The translations under genes and the position numbers were made by a program. The notes below the pieces were generated by a model. The model ran no database searches and was not told the DNA's origin. It was given only the letters and a program-made list of their open reading frames with translations. DNA of 64,000 bases from Amaurobius ferox (taxonomy: Eukaryota; Arthropoda; Arachnida; Araneae; Amaurobiidae), in assembly GCA_951213105.1 (NCBI GenBank), contig OX578145.1:118508239-118572238 (forward strand), read 5' to 3'. Of this stretch, positions 1 through 10,917 are shown piece by piece (position 1 is the stretch's first letter; each line of letters begins with the position of its first letter).

Positions 1-140
1 ACAGACAGTCTGAACAACATACTAAAATTTCATTTTGATTAAGTCATTTTTACGGCAGTTATCGTGCTAACGGACAGACAGGCAGACAGACAGAATGAAC
101 AAAGTCGTAAACACTTTTCAACTTTGCTGTAAAGTGTTAA
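1..140. repeat. Dispersed repeat, copy 1 (about 140 bp)
   Basis: This stretch is repeated in the same orientation at 2041-2180 with only a few mismatches. It starts at the window edge, so the true left end is unseen. It contains a short GACA-type tract and ends at a conserved stretch reading AAAGTGTTAA. No coding potential is seen. It is probably part of a dispersed repeat or of a roughly 2-kb duplicated unit. Confidence 0.75.
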
Positions 141-491
141 CAAGAAAGATCAATCATGCATAAACATTGATTATGAAACACTTTTAAACTGAAATGCAAT
201 TTCATTTCAAAATCTCTAAAATGTGATACGTTCAGTGGTGATATCTTTTACATTATCACAGTACTACAGTAATTTATTATACTTAAATATTTAAAACTCT
301 ATCGAATCATCTGATTCTCTATATGCAAAATCAATAACTTACATTCGCTTGAGATATTTGCATTCCGCATAAGTTAAAATTAGGCTTCGTTGAAGAAATA
401 ATAAAAGTTTACGGATCATTTAAAATCACAACTATTGTAATTGTGTAGGCACGGAATTTAGATACACAGATAATACACAGATACAAATATA

Positions 492-496
<5 letters not shown>

Positions 497-560
<64 letters not shown>
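497..560. repeat. (TG)n microsatellite
   Basis: About 30 uninterrupted TG units lie directly upstream of a family A relic. Confidence 0.95.
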
Positions 561-566
<6 letters not shown>

Positions 567-571
567 TATGT

Positions 572-1399
572 ATTCAAAGTATTGGAATCTTGCCGAAGAT
601 CGGAGCTTGAAATTTCGAAGGACACGTTTTGGGACTTCTAGAACACGAAAAAACTATTTTTAGGAAGACGTATGTGTGTGTAACGGTGTATCTGTGAGTG
701 TTTCTGTGTGTCTGTGAGGATATTGCATCCACTCTAACTGAAAAACTAATGGACCGAATTTCATAAAATTTGGTAGGTAAGTTGTTTGTGGGAATCCCTG
801 ATGTACGTTAGATTTTAGTACGATTCGTAATAAAAGAATCTGCCTTCTTTGCGAAATGGTCGGCAGAAATTGGCTTTATCAACTCTAGCTAAAAACTAAT
901 GGACCAAATTTAACAAAATTTATTATATAATATTTCAATAACCTACAAGTGATTTATATACCAAATTTAAGAAAATTTGATACATATATCATTTATAGGT
1001 TATTCTAGTACGATTCGGGGAAAAGGATCGGGCTATTCTTGCGAAATGGCCCGCAAAAATCGTTAAATATAAAAATAAAAGACTACTTGTGCTCAATTAT
1101 ATCAATTAAATTACTATTTTATACGTGATTTTTGGCAACAAAAAGAATAAGACTAATCCCATTACTCTAGGACTAGCCGTTCTTGAGATATTTTAGTTTT
1201 TTTGCATTTTCGCTACGCCACCTTTGATAATAAGTCCAGCTATCAAATGAGAACCAAATTTAAGTTTAACTTGCAAATTCAATGTCATTTAAAATACTTA
1301 TGGCTGTTATTTTGTGCAGATAAACTGAAATTATTATTGAAGAAATAAAGAGAAGGTGAATATGAGTCTGCAGGGAAAGACATGTGCTGCCCACATCAG
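572..1399 (+). mobile_element. Family A interspersed repeat, diverged copy
   Basis: This is a diverged member of the family best seen at 44252-45169 and 55686-56590. Shared marks, in order, are AAAGTATTGGAATC near the head, a (GT)-rich spacer, paragraphs of the type 'aaaactaatggaccgaatttcataaaatttggta', and the 3' signature CATGTGCTGCCCACATCAGA. Short frames inside it, such as the one near 1356-1580, are not conserved between copies and are not genes. Confidence 0.7.
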
Positions 1400-2040
1400 A
1401 ATTTTTAACAACATTACAACAATGATTTATAGAAGTGAACGGGGATTATTTGCAGGCCATTTAGAAAAAAATGTAGGATCTATATTTAAAGATCCACCAA
1501 ATTTTTGTAGAATAAAATGTTCTACAAATTTAAGCTGTGTACCAAATTTTAAGTCTTTAGGACGTAGGAAAGTGCATTAAAAATGCCATCAAATAAGTAT
1601 ATCATGAAGAGTTATATAAAATTAAAAAAAAATTTGAAAAATTATTATCTACTAAATTTATTTTAAAATGTGAAGCCTTTCTCATATACAAAATAATTAA
1701 ACTCTTGGAAAGATATTTATTATATAATATATCTCTTTTTTCTTTCTGGGGGATATCCCAAAAGTCAGAATTTAATTGAATTCGTTTTTCTCCCTATATT
1801 AAATAATTTTTAATTAAAAAACTACCAAACATATTTTACTGAAATTTTTTTTATATATTTTATGGGATAATGTGAATATTTTCTAAAAATTTCGAAGCAA
1901 TTTGTGAATTTTAAATTTGCTTAAAAAATGTTTGAAAAATTAGGTCCTATAGGATTCAATGTATTTCATTTTATCAACCCGGGTTCAATAAAAAACTAAT
2001 TGAGTGATATTATTTATTTATATTCCCCCTTAGATCCCAC

Positions 2041-2180
2041 AGACAGTCTGAAAAACATACTAAAATTTCATTTTGATAAAGTCATTTTTACGGCAGTTAT
2101 CGTGCTAACGGACAGACAGACAGACAGACAGACAGAATGAACAAAGTCATAAACACTTTTCAACTATGTTGTAAAGTGTT
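2041..2180. repeat. Dispersed repeat, copy 2 of 1-140
   Basis: It nearly duplicates window positions 1-140, with a longer GACA tract (about 2112-2136). Between the two copies lies the diverged family A element. The two copies therefore bracket about 1.9 kb. Confidence 0.75.
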
Positions 2181-2453
2181 AAAAATAAATAAGTAAAATT
2201 GCAGGTTTTTTTTTTCCGGATCGTAACAAAATCTATTCAACATCAGTGTAACGCACAAGTGACTTACCTACCAAATTTTATGAAATTTGGTCTATTAGTA
2301 TGTGTGTGGATATATACATTGCATAGACAGACAGACAAACAGACGTTAAGCTAAAAAATTTTCTTCGTGCGCTATAGTGTTCTCAAAACGTATAGATACG
2401 TTTTGATAAATTTAAGACTAGGGAAAGTCATCTGTTGCTAACATCAGATTTTT

Positions 2454-3130
2454 ACTTTCTCTTCAGTACCTGGTAATGTATAGGGAAAGTATTGGAATCA
2501 TGTCGAAAATCGGAACTTGAATTTTCAACGGATCTACTCGTTTTAAACCCTCTAGAACGTGAAAATCCAATTTTTAGCGTGACGTCTGTCTTTGTTTATT
2601 TGCCTGTCTGTCTGGGCAATGCATTGTATCCACTATACTTAAAAATTTATTCAACTAAATTGTACAGAATTTGGTAAATAAGTCCCTTGTGGGTTGCCCT
2701 GGCGCTTATTAAATTTTGGTGCGATTCGAAAAAATATAGAATTTCCTTTTTTTCCAAAACGTCCTGTAAAATTCGTCAAAATCTAAAATTTTAATATACA
2801 TATTTTTTTATACGTAATTTTGAACGACAAAATGAATAATTCCAGTACTCTATGACTAAATGTTTCGATATATTTATGTTTCTGGGAATTTCTGAGGTGA
2901 TGGCGACGTTTTAAAAAGCGTTAAGTTGCCTACTGAAAATAATACATATTGAAACTGCAAATTTGATGTAAAATCAAGACGTAATTACATATGTCCGTTT
3001 CAGCCCCCGGGCAGATCACAGGCTTAAACCCCCAGGTCGCCCCTGCCAGTGCAGATTAATTTGTCCATTTCAGCAATTAATCTCAATTTAATGAATTATG
3101 GATTTGAGCCTGTAGGGAAAGTCGTGTGAA
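2454..3130 (+). mobile_element. Family A repeat, diverged copy
   Basis: It starts with the family head ACTTTCTCT..AGGGAAAGT and the words ATTGGAATCATGTCGAAAATC. It ends in the weaker 3' signature AGGGAAAGTCGTGTG. A second family A 3' end (AGGGAAAGTCATCTGTTGCTAACATCAG, about 2420-2447) abuts its head directly, so two copies stand head to tail. A fragment at about 2240-2310 carries the family's '...TTTCATAAAATTTGG...' segment in the opposite orientation. Confidence 0.6.
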
Positions 3131-3532
3131 AGTGTGTCATTTTTAAGTGCAGTCATAATTACCTTACTTTGAATTTATAATGCGTTACATGTTTTATATA
3201 ATTCAAAGCTCTAGTAGAGTGTCTATTAAGATTATAAAAATATATATTTTATTTTCTAGATTGCAAGTATGCCTGCCACAAGGAATGCGAAATAAAGGTA
3301 ACATTATTATTATTTTTTTAAATATTAATGCATTTTTATAATTCCGCTAAATTTTACTCTTGACGTGAATGAAGTATCTGGCGGAAATTGAAACATTATG
3401 AAAAATGTAAATACTGCAGTCTGCGAACGCTTATATCTTCAAACTTAATAGATATGAACTATGTATACATGTTTTGTCGAAAATAAGGTACCATTTTTGA
3501 ATATGCAAAAGTAATTTTAATACATTGTTTTA

Positions 3533-3599
3533 AATATGCGCCCTTAACTAACAACCACTAAGGACGACCTCGTTTTAGTGGTTGTTAAGAGCGCATATT
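3533..3599. repeat. Short imperfect hairpin
   Basis: Arms beginning AATATGCGC and ending GCGCATATT enclose a second complementary block, AACAACCACTAA / TTAGTGGTTGTT, with a loop of about 11 nt. It could be a tiny MITE or a decayed palindrome. No coding function is seen. Confidence 0.65.
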
Positions 3600-5570
3600 G
3601 TTTTTTGGACTGAAGTTGGGGGCTTATAACGCCCTAAAAATAATTGTAGTCACCTAACTGACCTATGATTTCTTTCTTTAAGGAAGTCGTGTGAATTATT
3701 ATAGCTTTATTGAATTCAACTTTGTGAATCCTTTATGTAACTTTATCGGATTGTGCCCTGCTCCCTGAGATTTTGAAAACTCGGCGCCTATGTCGGAGTA
3801 TCCAGATGAAATTGAGGCGAAAACTAAAAGTGCTACAAGTAATTTGTAACGCTTTGAAAGCTTGTAATCAAAACAATAGAATCTGAAAAAAAAGAAAAAA
3901 ATTGAACTAGTTAAACTTTATTGACATTTTATAGTCCCCCCGGCCCCTAGGCATTTTGCTTTCCAAATAATTATGCGCTTCCACTTAAATGTAATTAGGT
4001 TCTAAGTATTTCTCTGAGTTTTCTACAGTTTTTTTTTAATTATTCTGTCCATTAATTATCGTATTCTAATAAATATTAATAACTTTCGTAATAAAATTTA
4101 AATGGTGTTGGGTTCTATATGTAAATTTGAATTTTTAAAGAATAATTTGAAATATATAACAAACTAGTAAATGTAATCGTACGTGAAGTAAATATATAAA
4201 TATAATCTGTTTTTAGGTGAATTGTCTGAAATTATAGAGTGAACATAAAAATGAGAGTGTTCGAGTGTATGTGAAATAGTTTCATATGTCATGTATAGAT
4301 GGCGCCACTTCCTAGCTAATCCTGTAGTTTCGGTTTTGGGTTTTGTTTTCATTTTCAATGGAATAACAATACTCTCACGCTTGACTAAGGTTTCTCTCAA
4401 GGTTGTTTCTCTGTTTTTGCCGCTTGTTAACTTTTAACTTCGTTTAAAGCTAAGTTTTAAAGCTAAAGTGTCTTAGCTAAGTTTTAATTTATAAATAACC
4501 ATTGAGCAGTATCTTTCAAACAAAAGTGTGTTCCGCTGGGGTTCCGCGACGTGATAGTTTCGTATAAATTTTCTTAAATTAAAAAAATTAAAATAAACCG
4601 CTTAATTTAGACCACAGAGAACTTTTTCTCATTTTGGGATTCCGCCATCTAATTGAACAATAAAAGAGTTCCGCGACCAAAAAAGTTTAAAAACACCGCT
4701 ATAGACCATAATTTTTTTTTATAGCAAGAACTTTAATAAAAAATTCTGGTGAAAGTTTTAATGTATTTAATTCCAACAGTAAAATGCACAGTATCGGTGC
4801 ATATCTAAAATAATGCGCCATACATTTCTGATTTGAAGAAAATATTTTAAGACGTCCATCAGAAAAATTGCAGAATTGCTCTTTTTTTACGCTGTTTGGT
4901 CATTCAACGTTTACACGTTGCTGAAAAATCGAAAACCATGTTCATGTTCAGTGAGCATCGAATAGAATTCTTTATCGAATGGAAACGCCATGTAATCAGT
5001 CACCCATCTACCGTGATTCGACTCATAATGACGTCATTGGTCATTGAATCATGAGAAATCAAATTGAAAAGATCGATACTCCCTCCTCTCATATAGTAAT
5101 GATAAATAGCACGAGTAAATTTCCAGGGGAATTAATAGCATAGCATGTAAGGGGAATACGGCACAGATTCTCTTAAAAATTATTTTATGAAATATAAATG
5201 TTACAGGCTAGATGATGATATCTAAAAATGCAAAATCGAAACCCGTTGACTGATAATTATTCAAAACTTTTCAATTTTTATCTACATTTACAATGTTTCA
5301 TATTGACATTTAAAATTGCATTATTAAGTTTTCGTACAGACTGTATTAAAGAATTTACAACGAATAAATTTCATATCGGAGGGGGAGGGGGGTAAAATTA
5401 TAAGTTACTAATCCAGAAGACGTATTGGAGTAATTCATTTTAGTATTTAGGTAATTTATTTACTAGAACTTTATTTAAAAATCACAACCGTAAATTAAGC
5501 CAGTAGTGTTAAAAGTTTATAAAAGTTATGAGTCGAAATATTATATTTTACTAATGTAATTTTTTTGATA
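3600..5570. other. Non-coding AT-rich stretch, nothing recognised
   Basis: No convincing exon, transposon end or RNA gene is visible. Only short random frames are present. A G-rich spot lies near 5380-5392. Confidence 0.5.
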
Positions 5571-5825
5571 TACACTACCCGACACAGAGAATGCAACACC
5601 ATGAAAGAGAGAATATAGTGTGATGATAAAGGGCACACAGAGTATATAATATATATAAATAAGTGATGTTAATTCCAGAAGGATAATACAATACAGTAAT
5701 GGCATACACACGGTGATCAGTTTACAGTAGGACCATCTTTTGATGCGATACAAGCAGCAACCCTTCGAGGAACAGATGTAATGAGCGTGCGGATAGTTTC
5801 CTGAGGGATGGATGACCACATGCCT

Positions 5826-7690
5826 TCAACCATCCTTCACAGGTCGTCCTCTGTATGAGGCGGGAGCAGGACAGTCAAACGACGGCCAATCACGTCCGTC
5901 CCATACATGCTGGATGGGTGAGAGATTTGGAGACAGCGGAAGCCAAGGAAGCACCTGGATACCTTGCAAGACTTGTCTGCTGATAGTTGCCGTGTGCGAT
6001 CGCGCGTTATCTTTCTGGAAAACAGCATGTTGCAATCGCTGAAGGTAGGACAGTGCAACTGGCCACATCACCTCATCCACATATCGTCGTGCCGTCATTG
6101 TGCCTCTGATACGAACCAGAGGTGACCTGCTGTCGAAGTTGATGGCACCTTAAACCATGATGCTTCGTTGTCGAGTGTCGTACGGCGTGCACGACATTTT
6201 GTAATTTCAATTACGGATGCCAACCAAAATAATGACCTATTTAAATGCTGCAGAGGGAACCAATGGCAATCCAAACATAATTAAGCAGCGCGCATCCCCT
6301 CCATCACAACAACCAATCAAAAGACGAGGTATGACACTACAAGGTGAAAAGAAAAAGTGTTTTCGAGAATGTTCTAGAAGTTTCCTCGAGATTCAATTTC
6401 GACAGCGTCCTAGACGCACCGGATGTTTTTTAGTGGTATTCAAAAATATCTCCTGTGATCTCGCAAAGATAAGCGGATCGGCAAAAATTGTGATGTGTGA
6501 ACGAAAAATGAGCACAGTGAAATAATGGCGTATTAAAATATTATACGCAGGCTTCCAATATAGTGTTGGCTACATCAACTATCGAGGTGCAAGCAAACAG
6601 AAGGTATGGATATGTTTCATCTGTTATAATGATTAAGGAAGGCACACAATTCATAGTACCTATCGTGTAATTAATAATAAGGTCGTACGAACCTATCGCA
6701 ATAACGAGCTCGTGTATTGAAACTAAATGAACTACTCAGATTTTCGGTAGATAATAGTAATTAATGTGTTCTAAATATATGTGTCTTGTAAATTATATGT
6801 TGTAAATGTATGTGTTGATTAAGTGTTGCTAAAGATATATGTGTCCAGAAGGATTTAGGATTAAATTTAATAATCAAGATCTCTCAACATGTATATATAC
6901 GAAAGTAAATATTAAAGTAATTGATTAAATTTAGATAAGAGTATTTATTGATATTTTGTGTGTTCGTCTCTCCAGCTTGAGAACCTGGAGCTTAGATGCT
7001 CCACCCTTAGTGTCGGCATCATAGGTAAGTTCTATAGTAATAATTTTGATAAGGACAATTTTACCTTATGACATCGAGCAGTATGGCGTTTAATAGTCTC
7101 AGCAGGATCGGATCTTTTTCCATTTCGCCGCCAGACTCTTACACGGCGACTGTCATTCGACAAACAGAACCGAGACTCATCGCTGAACAGTACCCTGTCC
7201 CATTCAGTCGTCCAAGAGGCTCGGGCCCGACACCATTGCAATGTCTCACGTCGGTGTCGTCGTCAATGGCAGTCTTCGTAAAGGACGGTTTAAGTGCAAG
7301 CCGCTTTTGGCCAATCGTCGGGAAACTGTCCTCGTTAATATTGGAACATCCATACCCTGCAAATTCTACAGAATGTCGACAGTCGTCGTTTGTGGGGCCG
7401 CCACCGCATGCCTTCGAATGCGTCAATCAACACATGCTGACGTACGTCTGGATGGACCTGTACCTCTGCGACAATTCACATGCCCTTCTTAAATCCGTCT
7501 TATCCAAATCCTTTGCACAGTGCATGCATGCATCTAAGCGTGTTTCAGCAGCGATACTCCGGTACGACCACACAGCCGTACGTAGGCCTAAAATAAATCG
7601 TCCAAATGATGAAACGGACTTCGACATCGTCGGCCAGGCATCTCTTCAACAACACCGGTCTTCTGAAACGACAAACATTGATAACTTTTG
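5826..7690 (-). pseudogene. Tc1-family transposase, broken
   Basis: The frames read on the minus strand are fragments of a DDE transposase that would cut and rejoin the transposon ends. The N-terminal and middle parts lie at about 7690-7060. They include the conserved block WDRVLFSDESRF followed by RVRVWRR, which carries a catalytic Asp. The C-terminal part lies at about 6190-5826 and includes YVDEVMWPVAL, the QKDNARSHTA block (catalytic Asp) and LSPIQHVWD. In the C-terminal part the WGAI motif has a stop in place of Trp (about 6148-6150), and the N-terminal third needs several frame changes. An unrelated insert separates the halves at about 6190-7066. The residues named are read from the sequence; the roles come from knowledge of the Tc1/mariner family. 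No functional product is possible. Confidence 0.85.
6190..7066. other. Unidentified insertion in the Tc1-like element
   Basis: It separates the two halves of the transposase. The Tc1 sequence at the left edge (about 6169-6187) and at the right edge (about 7072-7088) covers the same transposase stretch, so they look like an imperfect target duplication of about 17 bp. That is the length expected of LINE/SINE-type integration. Inside, no motif of any element class is recognised, and the frame at 6217-6525 has no recognisable product. Alternative boundaries (TG...CA with a 4-bp repeat, like a solo LTR) are possible. Confidence 0.4.
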
Positions 7691-7910
7691 ACTCATCTGC
7701 CATTTCCATTCTCGCGCGCTAATCACGGGATCTACTTGCATTTTAGATCATTTGCATACATCGACGAGCTGAGTTTTTCTCGAAATTTGCGTAATTAAGC
7801 TTCATGGTACTGCATTTTCAAAGTCGGGAGTATACTCATCTAATATGTTCATTAGAAACTGCCATCTAATCTGTAATAAAAATGCTTTGTTAATGACAAA
7901 AAAAAAAGGG

Positions 7911-8452
7911 GGTACTTACGTATTATCGCAACCATGACAAAACGTAATTGATGTATCGTCCAATAAAGGTCCCGATCGATTCCAAGGACAACATGCAACA
8001 AAGTGATCTGTATGAGGACCCACGTTCGAGCGGGCTCGAACTGGTTGGGGGACGTACGCACCGCTGGGACTGTGTCGTCAGACAGGCCGGCTTCGCCGGA
8101 CCAAGTCACAGAGCATACTAGACTCGCTTCTGGGACTCGCTTCTGGGTTTTTCTCAAGCAGTTCGACGTGGGTCCTCATTCAGATCACTTGGCTGCATGT
8201 TGTCACGGTCCTTGCGCCGTGCGACGGTCCCAGAAGCGAGTCTAGTATGCTCTGTGACTTGGTCCGGCGAAGCCGGCCTGTCTGACGACACAGTCCCAGC
8301 GGTGCGTACGTCCCCCAACCAGTTCGAGCCCGCTCGAACGTGGGTCCTCATACAGATCACTTTGTTGCATGTTGTCCTAGGAATCGATCGGGACCTTTAT
8401 TGGACGATACATCAATTACGTTTTGTCATGGTTGCGATAATACGTAAGTACC
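7911..8452. mobile_element. Foldback element with 226-bp inverted repeats
   Basis: The left arm (7911-8136) and the right arm (8227-8452) are reverse complements with one mismatch seen (near 7983). A 90-bp spacer separates them. The outer ends read GGTACTTACGTATTATCG. The 10-bp string AAAAAAAGGG sits immediately outside both ends (7901-7910 and 8453-8462) and may be a target duplication. Long TIRs plus a 9-11 bp duplication are typical of Mutator-like (MULE) or Foldback derivatives, but the duplication is low-complexity. No transposase is encoded; mirrored frames in the arms are shadows of one another. The spacer holds a third, diverged piece of arm sequence (about 8166-8212). Confidence 0.7.
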
Positions 8453-8726
8453 AAAAAAAGGGGGGGGGGGGCACTGATTAAAAGTATTAACCCATTTCGA
8501 AGACAAAAACCATCTTTTTCCATCAAGATAAAAGGACAGAGAAACCACACAACCATAGGTATTACCAAGACAGACGCCTTCTTGACCGAGTCAAACCCCG
8601 AGCCTCACAAGGCTTTACCAAGTATCACAAAAATATTATGGCATGTAACAGACGATCGAAACCGACGCTTGCATGCTGATGCTATCGGTAATAGGAGTAC
8701 TATTTTTTGATAGTAAAAGGTTGCAA

Positions 8727-9007
8727 AGGGGTGAGACAGCACAGTGGTTAGCCCTCGGGGATTACACTCGGACGACACCTGCCCAAATTGTTGCCGTGTT
8801 CATGCGGAGAACGGGCACGTTAAATATGTGGGTTCCGAAGTCCTTTCGAGAGGTTGGCGGTAGGGCAAGGAGGGTACGGTCCCTGTGGATGTCAACTCCA
8901 CTGAGTTCTGGTCAAAATTGAGTGGCACTTCCCAGCCGTCCAAACAGATATCTTACACCTTCGGGTAGGTTGGACGGGCTGGGTCGAAGAAGAAGAAGAA
9001 AAAGAAA
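8727..9007 (+). mobile_element. tRNA-headed SINE, diverged copy
   Basis: The A-box-like segment CAGTGGTTAGCCC is followed by a body shared with 40889-41175. Shared body words are GTGTTCATGCGGAG, TATGTGGGTTCCGAAGTCC, GGAGGGTACGGTCCCTGTGG and GGTTGGACGGGCTGGG. The tail is (GAA)n rather than (CAA)n. Imperfect target duplications AAAAGGTTGCA / AAAAGGTTGTA lie at about 8715 and 9008. The B box is strongly decayed. Confidence 0.75.
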
Positions 9008-9019
9008 AAAAGGTTGTAT

Positions 9020-10066
9020 GTCCTTGGTCTAGCAACAGGCATCTTTCTCCTTTGTTTTTGAAGTATTTGAGTTTTGATTATTGCAGATGACCTTCTGATG
9101 TTTTGTCTATCAAAACCTCATGCATAATTTACGTCTCTGATATTAAAAAAAAATAATAATAAATAAATGTCTGCAATATATTCTCTTCTTCTAGCTCTTG
9201 TATAAATTACCTTTCAGAATATTCAAAATCAAAAAGATCAGTTATAAAATTGATAGATAAATCGGAAAAAAAAAATTATAAAATTCGAGGCGTAACACAA
9301 AAGAGCATGGCGTCTTTTGCTTTTCACTTTGTAACTCAACACCTGGCGATAACAATCTGATCCGTCTTTTACCTTCGGCGGGTAAATTAAAAGGCGCCGC
9401 AACTGTTTCAGCCAAATAGCGGAATAGGTGTGTGTGGCCGGGACCTTGGAAGGGTGGACCCCTCCCCCTCCTGCCACTTCGGAGATTGAAGTAGCATCCG
9501 AACCTGTTTAGAGCCTAAAGGGGTCCAATATAAATGAGGATCCAAAAAGAGACAATTTCGAGGGCTATCTTAGAAGTAGTAAGAGAGTCGTTATCAGTGT
9601 TGTATCTCTCTCCCCCTAGTTAAAAAGAAAGAAAAAATAGCTGATCGATATTTTCGAGTTCTTCGGCTTTTAGTATCACGTACCTCATTCACGTACCGAA
9701 ATTCGGTGTATTTGTAGAGGAATGTTAGGGAAACACTTTGAAATAAACAGTTTATCGATTTAAACTTCAGTTTAAGCTATATTAAATGCCAAAATCAAAT
9801 GAGGAGTATTTGAGCTGGGACTTCGCGTCCTGGAGAGACTAACAATAGCAACATCACACATTTTTGTAAGGATTGTGCCTACATAGTTGAATTTTTGCAA
9901 AACGGAACCCATTTTTATTGTTTAGGAGATGTACAGGGTCCACGTAAATATAGAACAAAATTAATTCAATTCAGTAACTCAATAGATAGAGAATTGTCTT
10001 CCCTAGTAAAGATAGGGGGTTCGTTGACATGAGATCCTTACAAGAGCGTTTATTTATTTATTTAAT
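9020..10066. other. Non-coding stretch, nothing recognised
   Basis: It holds only short unsupported frames, including one at 9238-9477 on the minus strand whose translation resembles nothing I know. No transposon ends are seen. Confidence 0.5.
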
Positions 10067-10068
10067 TA

Positions 10069-10915
10069 TAGTAGAGTTTCGATTATCCGAACTAATGTGG
10101 ACCGAAAACAGCTCGCATACGGTCAAACTCGATTAACACGGGAAAGCTTCATATACTGCACTGTATACAATTTAGCACTGTACAATTTGCAATGCTGTTC
10201 CCCTACCCTTTAGGATCTCTCCAATTCCTGCTATTAAGGAAACATGTACTCTGAGAAAAAAAAACATATACAATAAATACATGTGTGATTATGTATTTAT
10301 TTTGTACATATTGTGAATACTCGTTGTACATTCTTTTACTGTTCTGTGTATCACAGCGCCCCCGACTTCAGTCAATCAATGTTCACAATTTTAATCCTAT
10401 TTAGGTCTTCCTTACGCGAAATTCCTGATCCTTCTCCTGGACACATCCTGCTATTCAGTCTCTTTTTTTCCCTCACTCACTAAATTTATAATTATGTCAT
10501 TGGTCGTCTCCTGTTGCTCATCCTCCTCATTCATCCCTCCTGTTGCTCATCCTCCTCATTTATCCCTCTATTCCTCATACTCATCATTCATCCCTCCTAT
10601 TTCTCATCCATCTCATTTATCCCTCATGTTGCTCATCCTTCTCATTCATCCCTCCGGTTGCCCATCCTCCATGTTCATCCAATATTGAATGACTTCTACC
10701 GTAATATGTTCTGAAACTGGAAGATTTTTTACTAGCTCTATGAGGCGAAAGATTATCTACACAATCATCATCATCTTCTTCCTAGGTTTCACTGAAAAAC
10801 ATTCCAGGACTTTACGAGAGTTGATGTTTTAACTTTATCAGAAAAAGCGATGAGTGGGTGAAAGGAAATAGCTAGCTCCTATAACACAGAACTTCGTATA
10901 ACCAGGACTCTACTG
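10069..10915. mobile_element. pogo/Tigger-like non-autonomous element
   Basis: The left end AGTAGAGTTTCGATTATCCG and the right end, whose reverse complement begins CAGTAGAGTCCTGGTTATACG, form terminal inverted repeats of about 25 bp. The form is typical of pogo/Tigger elements (CAGTAGAG...ATTATCC). TA dinucleotides flank both ends (10067-10068 and 10916-10917). The 847-bp interior has no transposase frame and contains a pyrimidine-rich minisatellite. Confidence 0.6.
10498..10680. repeat. Pyrimidine-rich minisatellite
   Basis: About ten degenerate units of roughly 18-19 bp, built on CATCCCTC(C/A)TnTTnCTCATC, lie inside the pogo-like element. The overlapping Ser/Pro-rich frames on the plus strand are by-products of the repeat. 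Confidence 0.8.
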
Positions 10916-10917
10916 TA

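Larger units (their letters stand above)
5571..7834 (-). mobile_element. Tc1-like DNA transposon, decayed and interrupted
   Basis: The left end TACACTACCCGAC..GAATGCAACACCATGAA and the inverted right end TATACTCCCGAC..AATGCAGTACCATGAA match as terminal inverted repeats of about 35 bp. The left end abuts a TA. The transposase lies on the minus strand between them but is broken by frameshifts, stops and a foreign insert of about 0.88 kb. Without the insert the length is about 1.4 kb, close to the 1.6 kb usual for Tc1 elements. It is an old, inactive copy. Confidence 0.8.

Noticed and set aside
7068..7691. A 207-codon plus-strand frame as a gene
   Set aside because: It is antisense to recognisable Tc1 transposase segments, and its own translation matches nothing known to me.
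8003..8481. Pairs of similar frames as duplicated genes
   Set aside because: They are mirror images created by the 226-bp inverted repeat.
10494..10714. Overlapping Ser/Pro/Ile-rich frames as a secreted or repeat protein
   Set aside because: They are produced by a pyrimidine-rich minisatellite inside a non-autonomous transposon.
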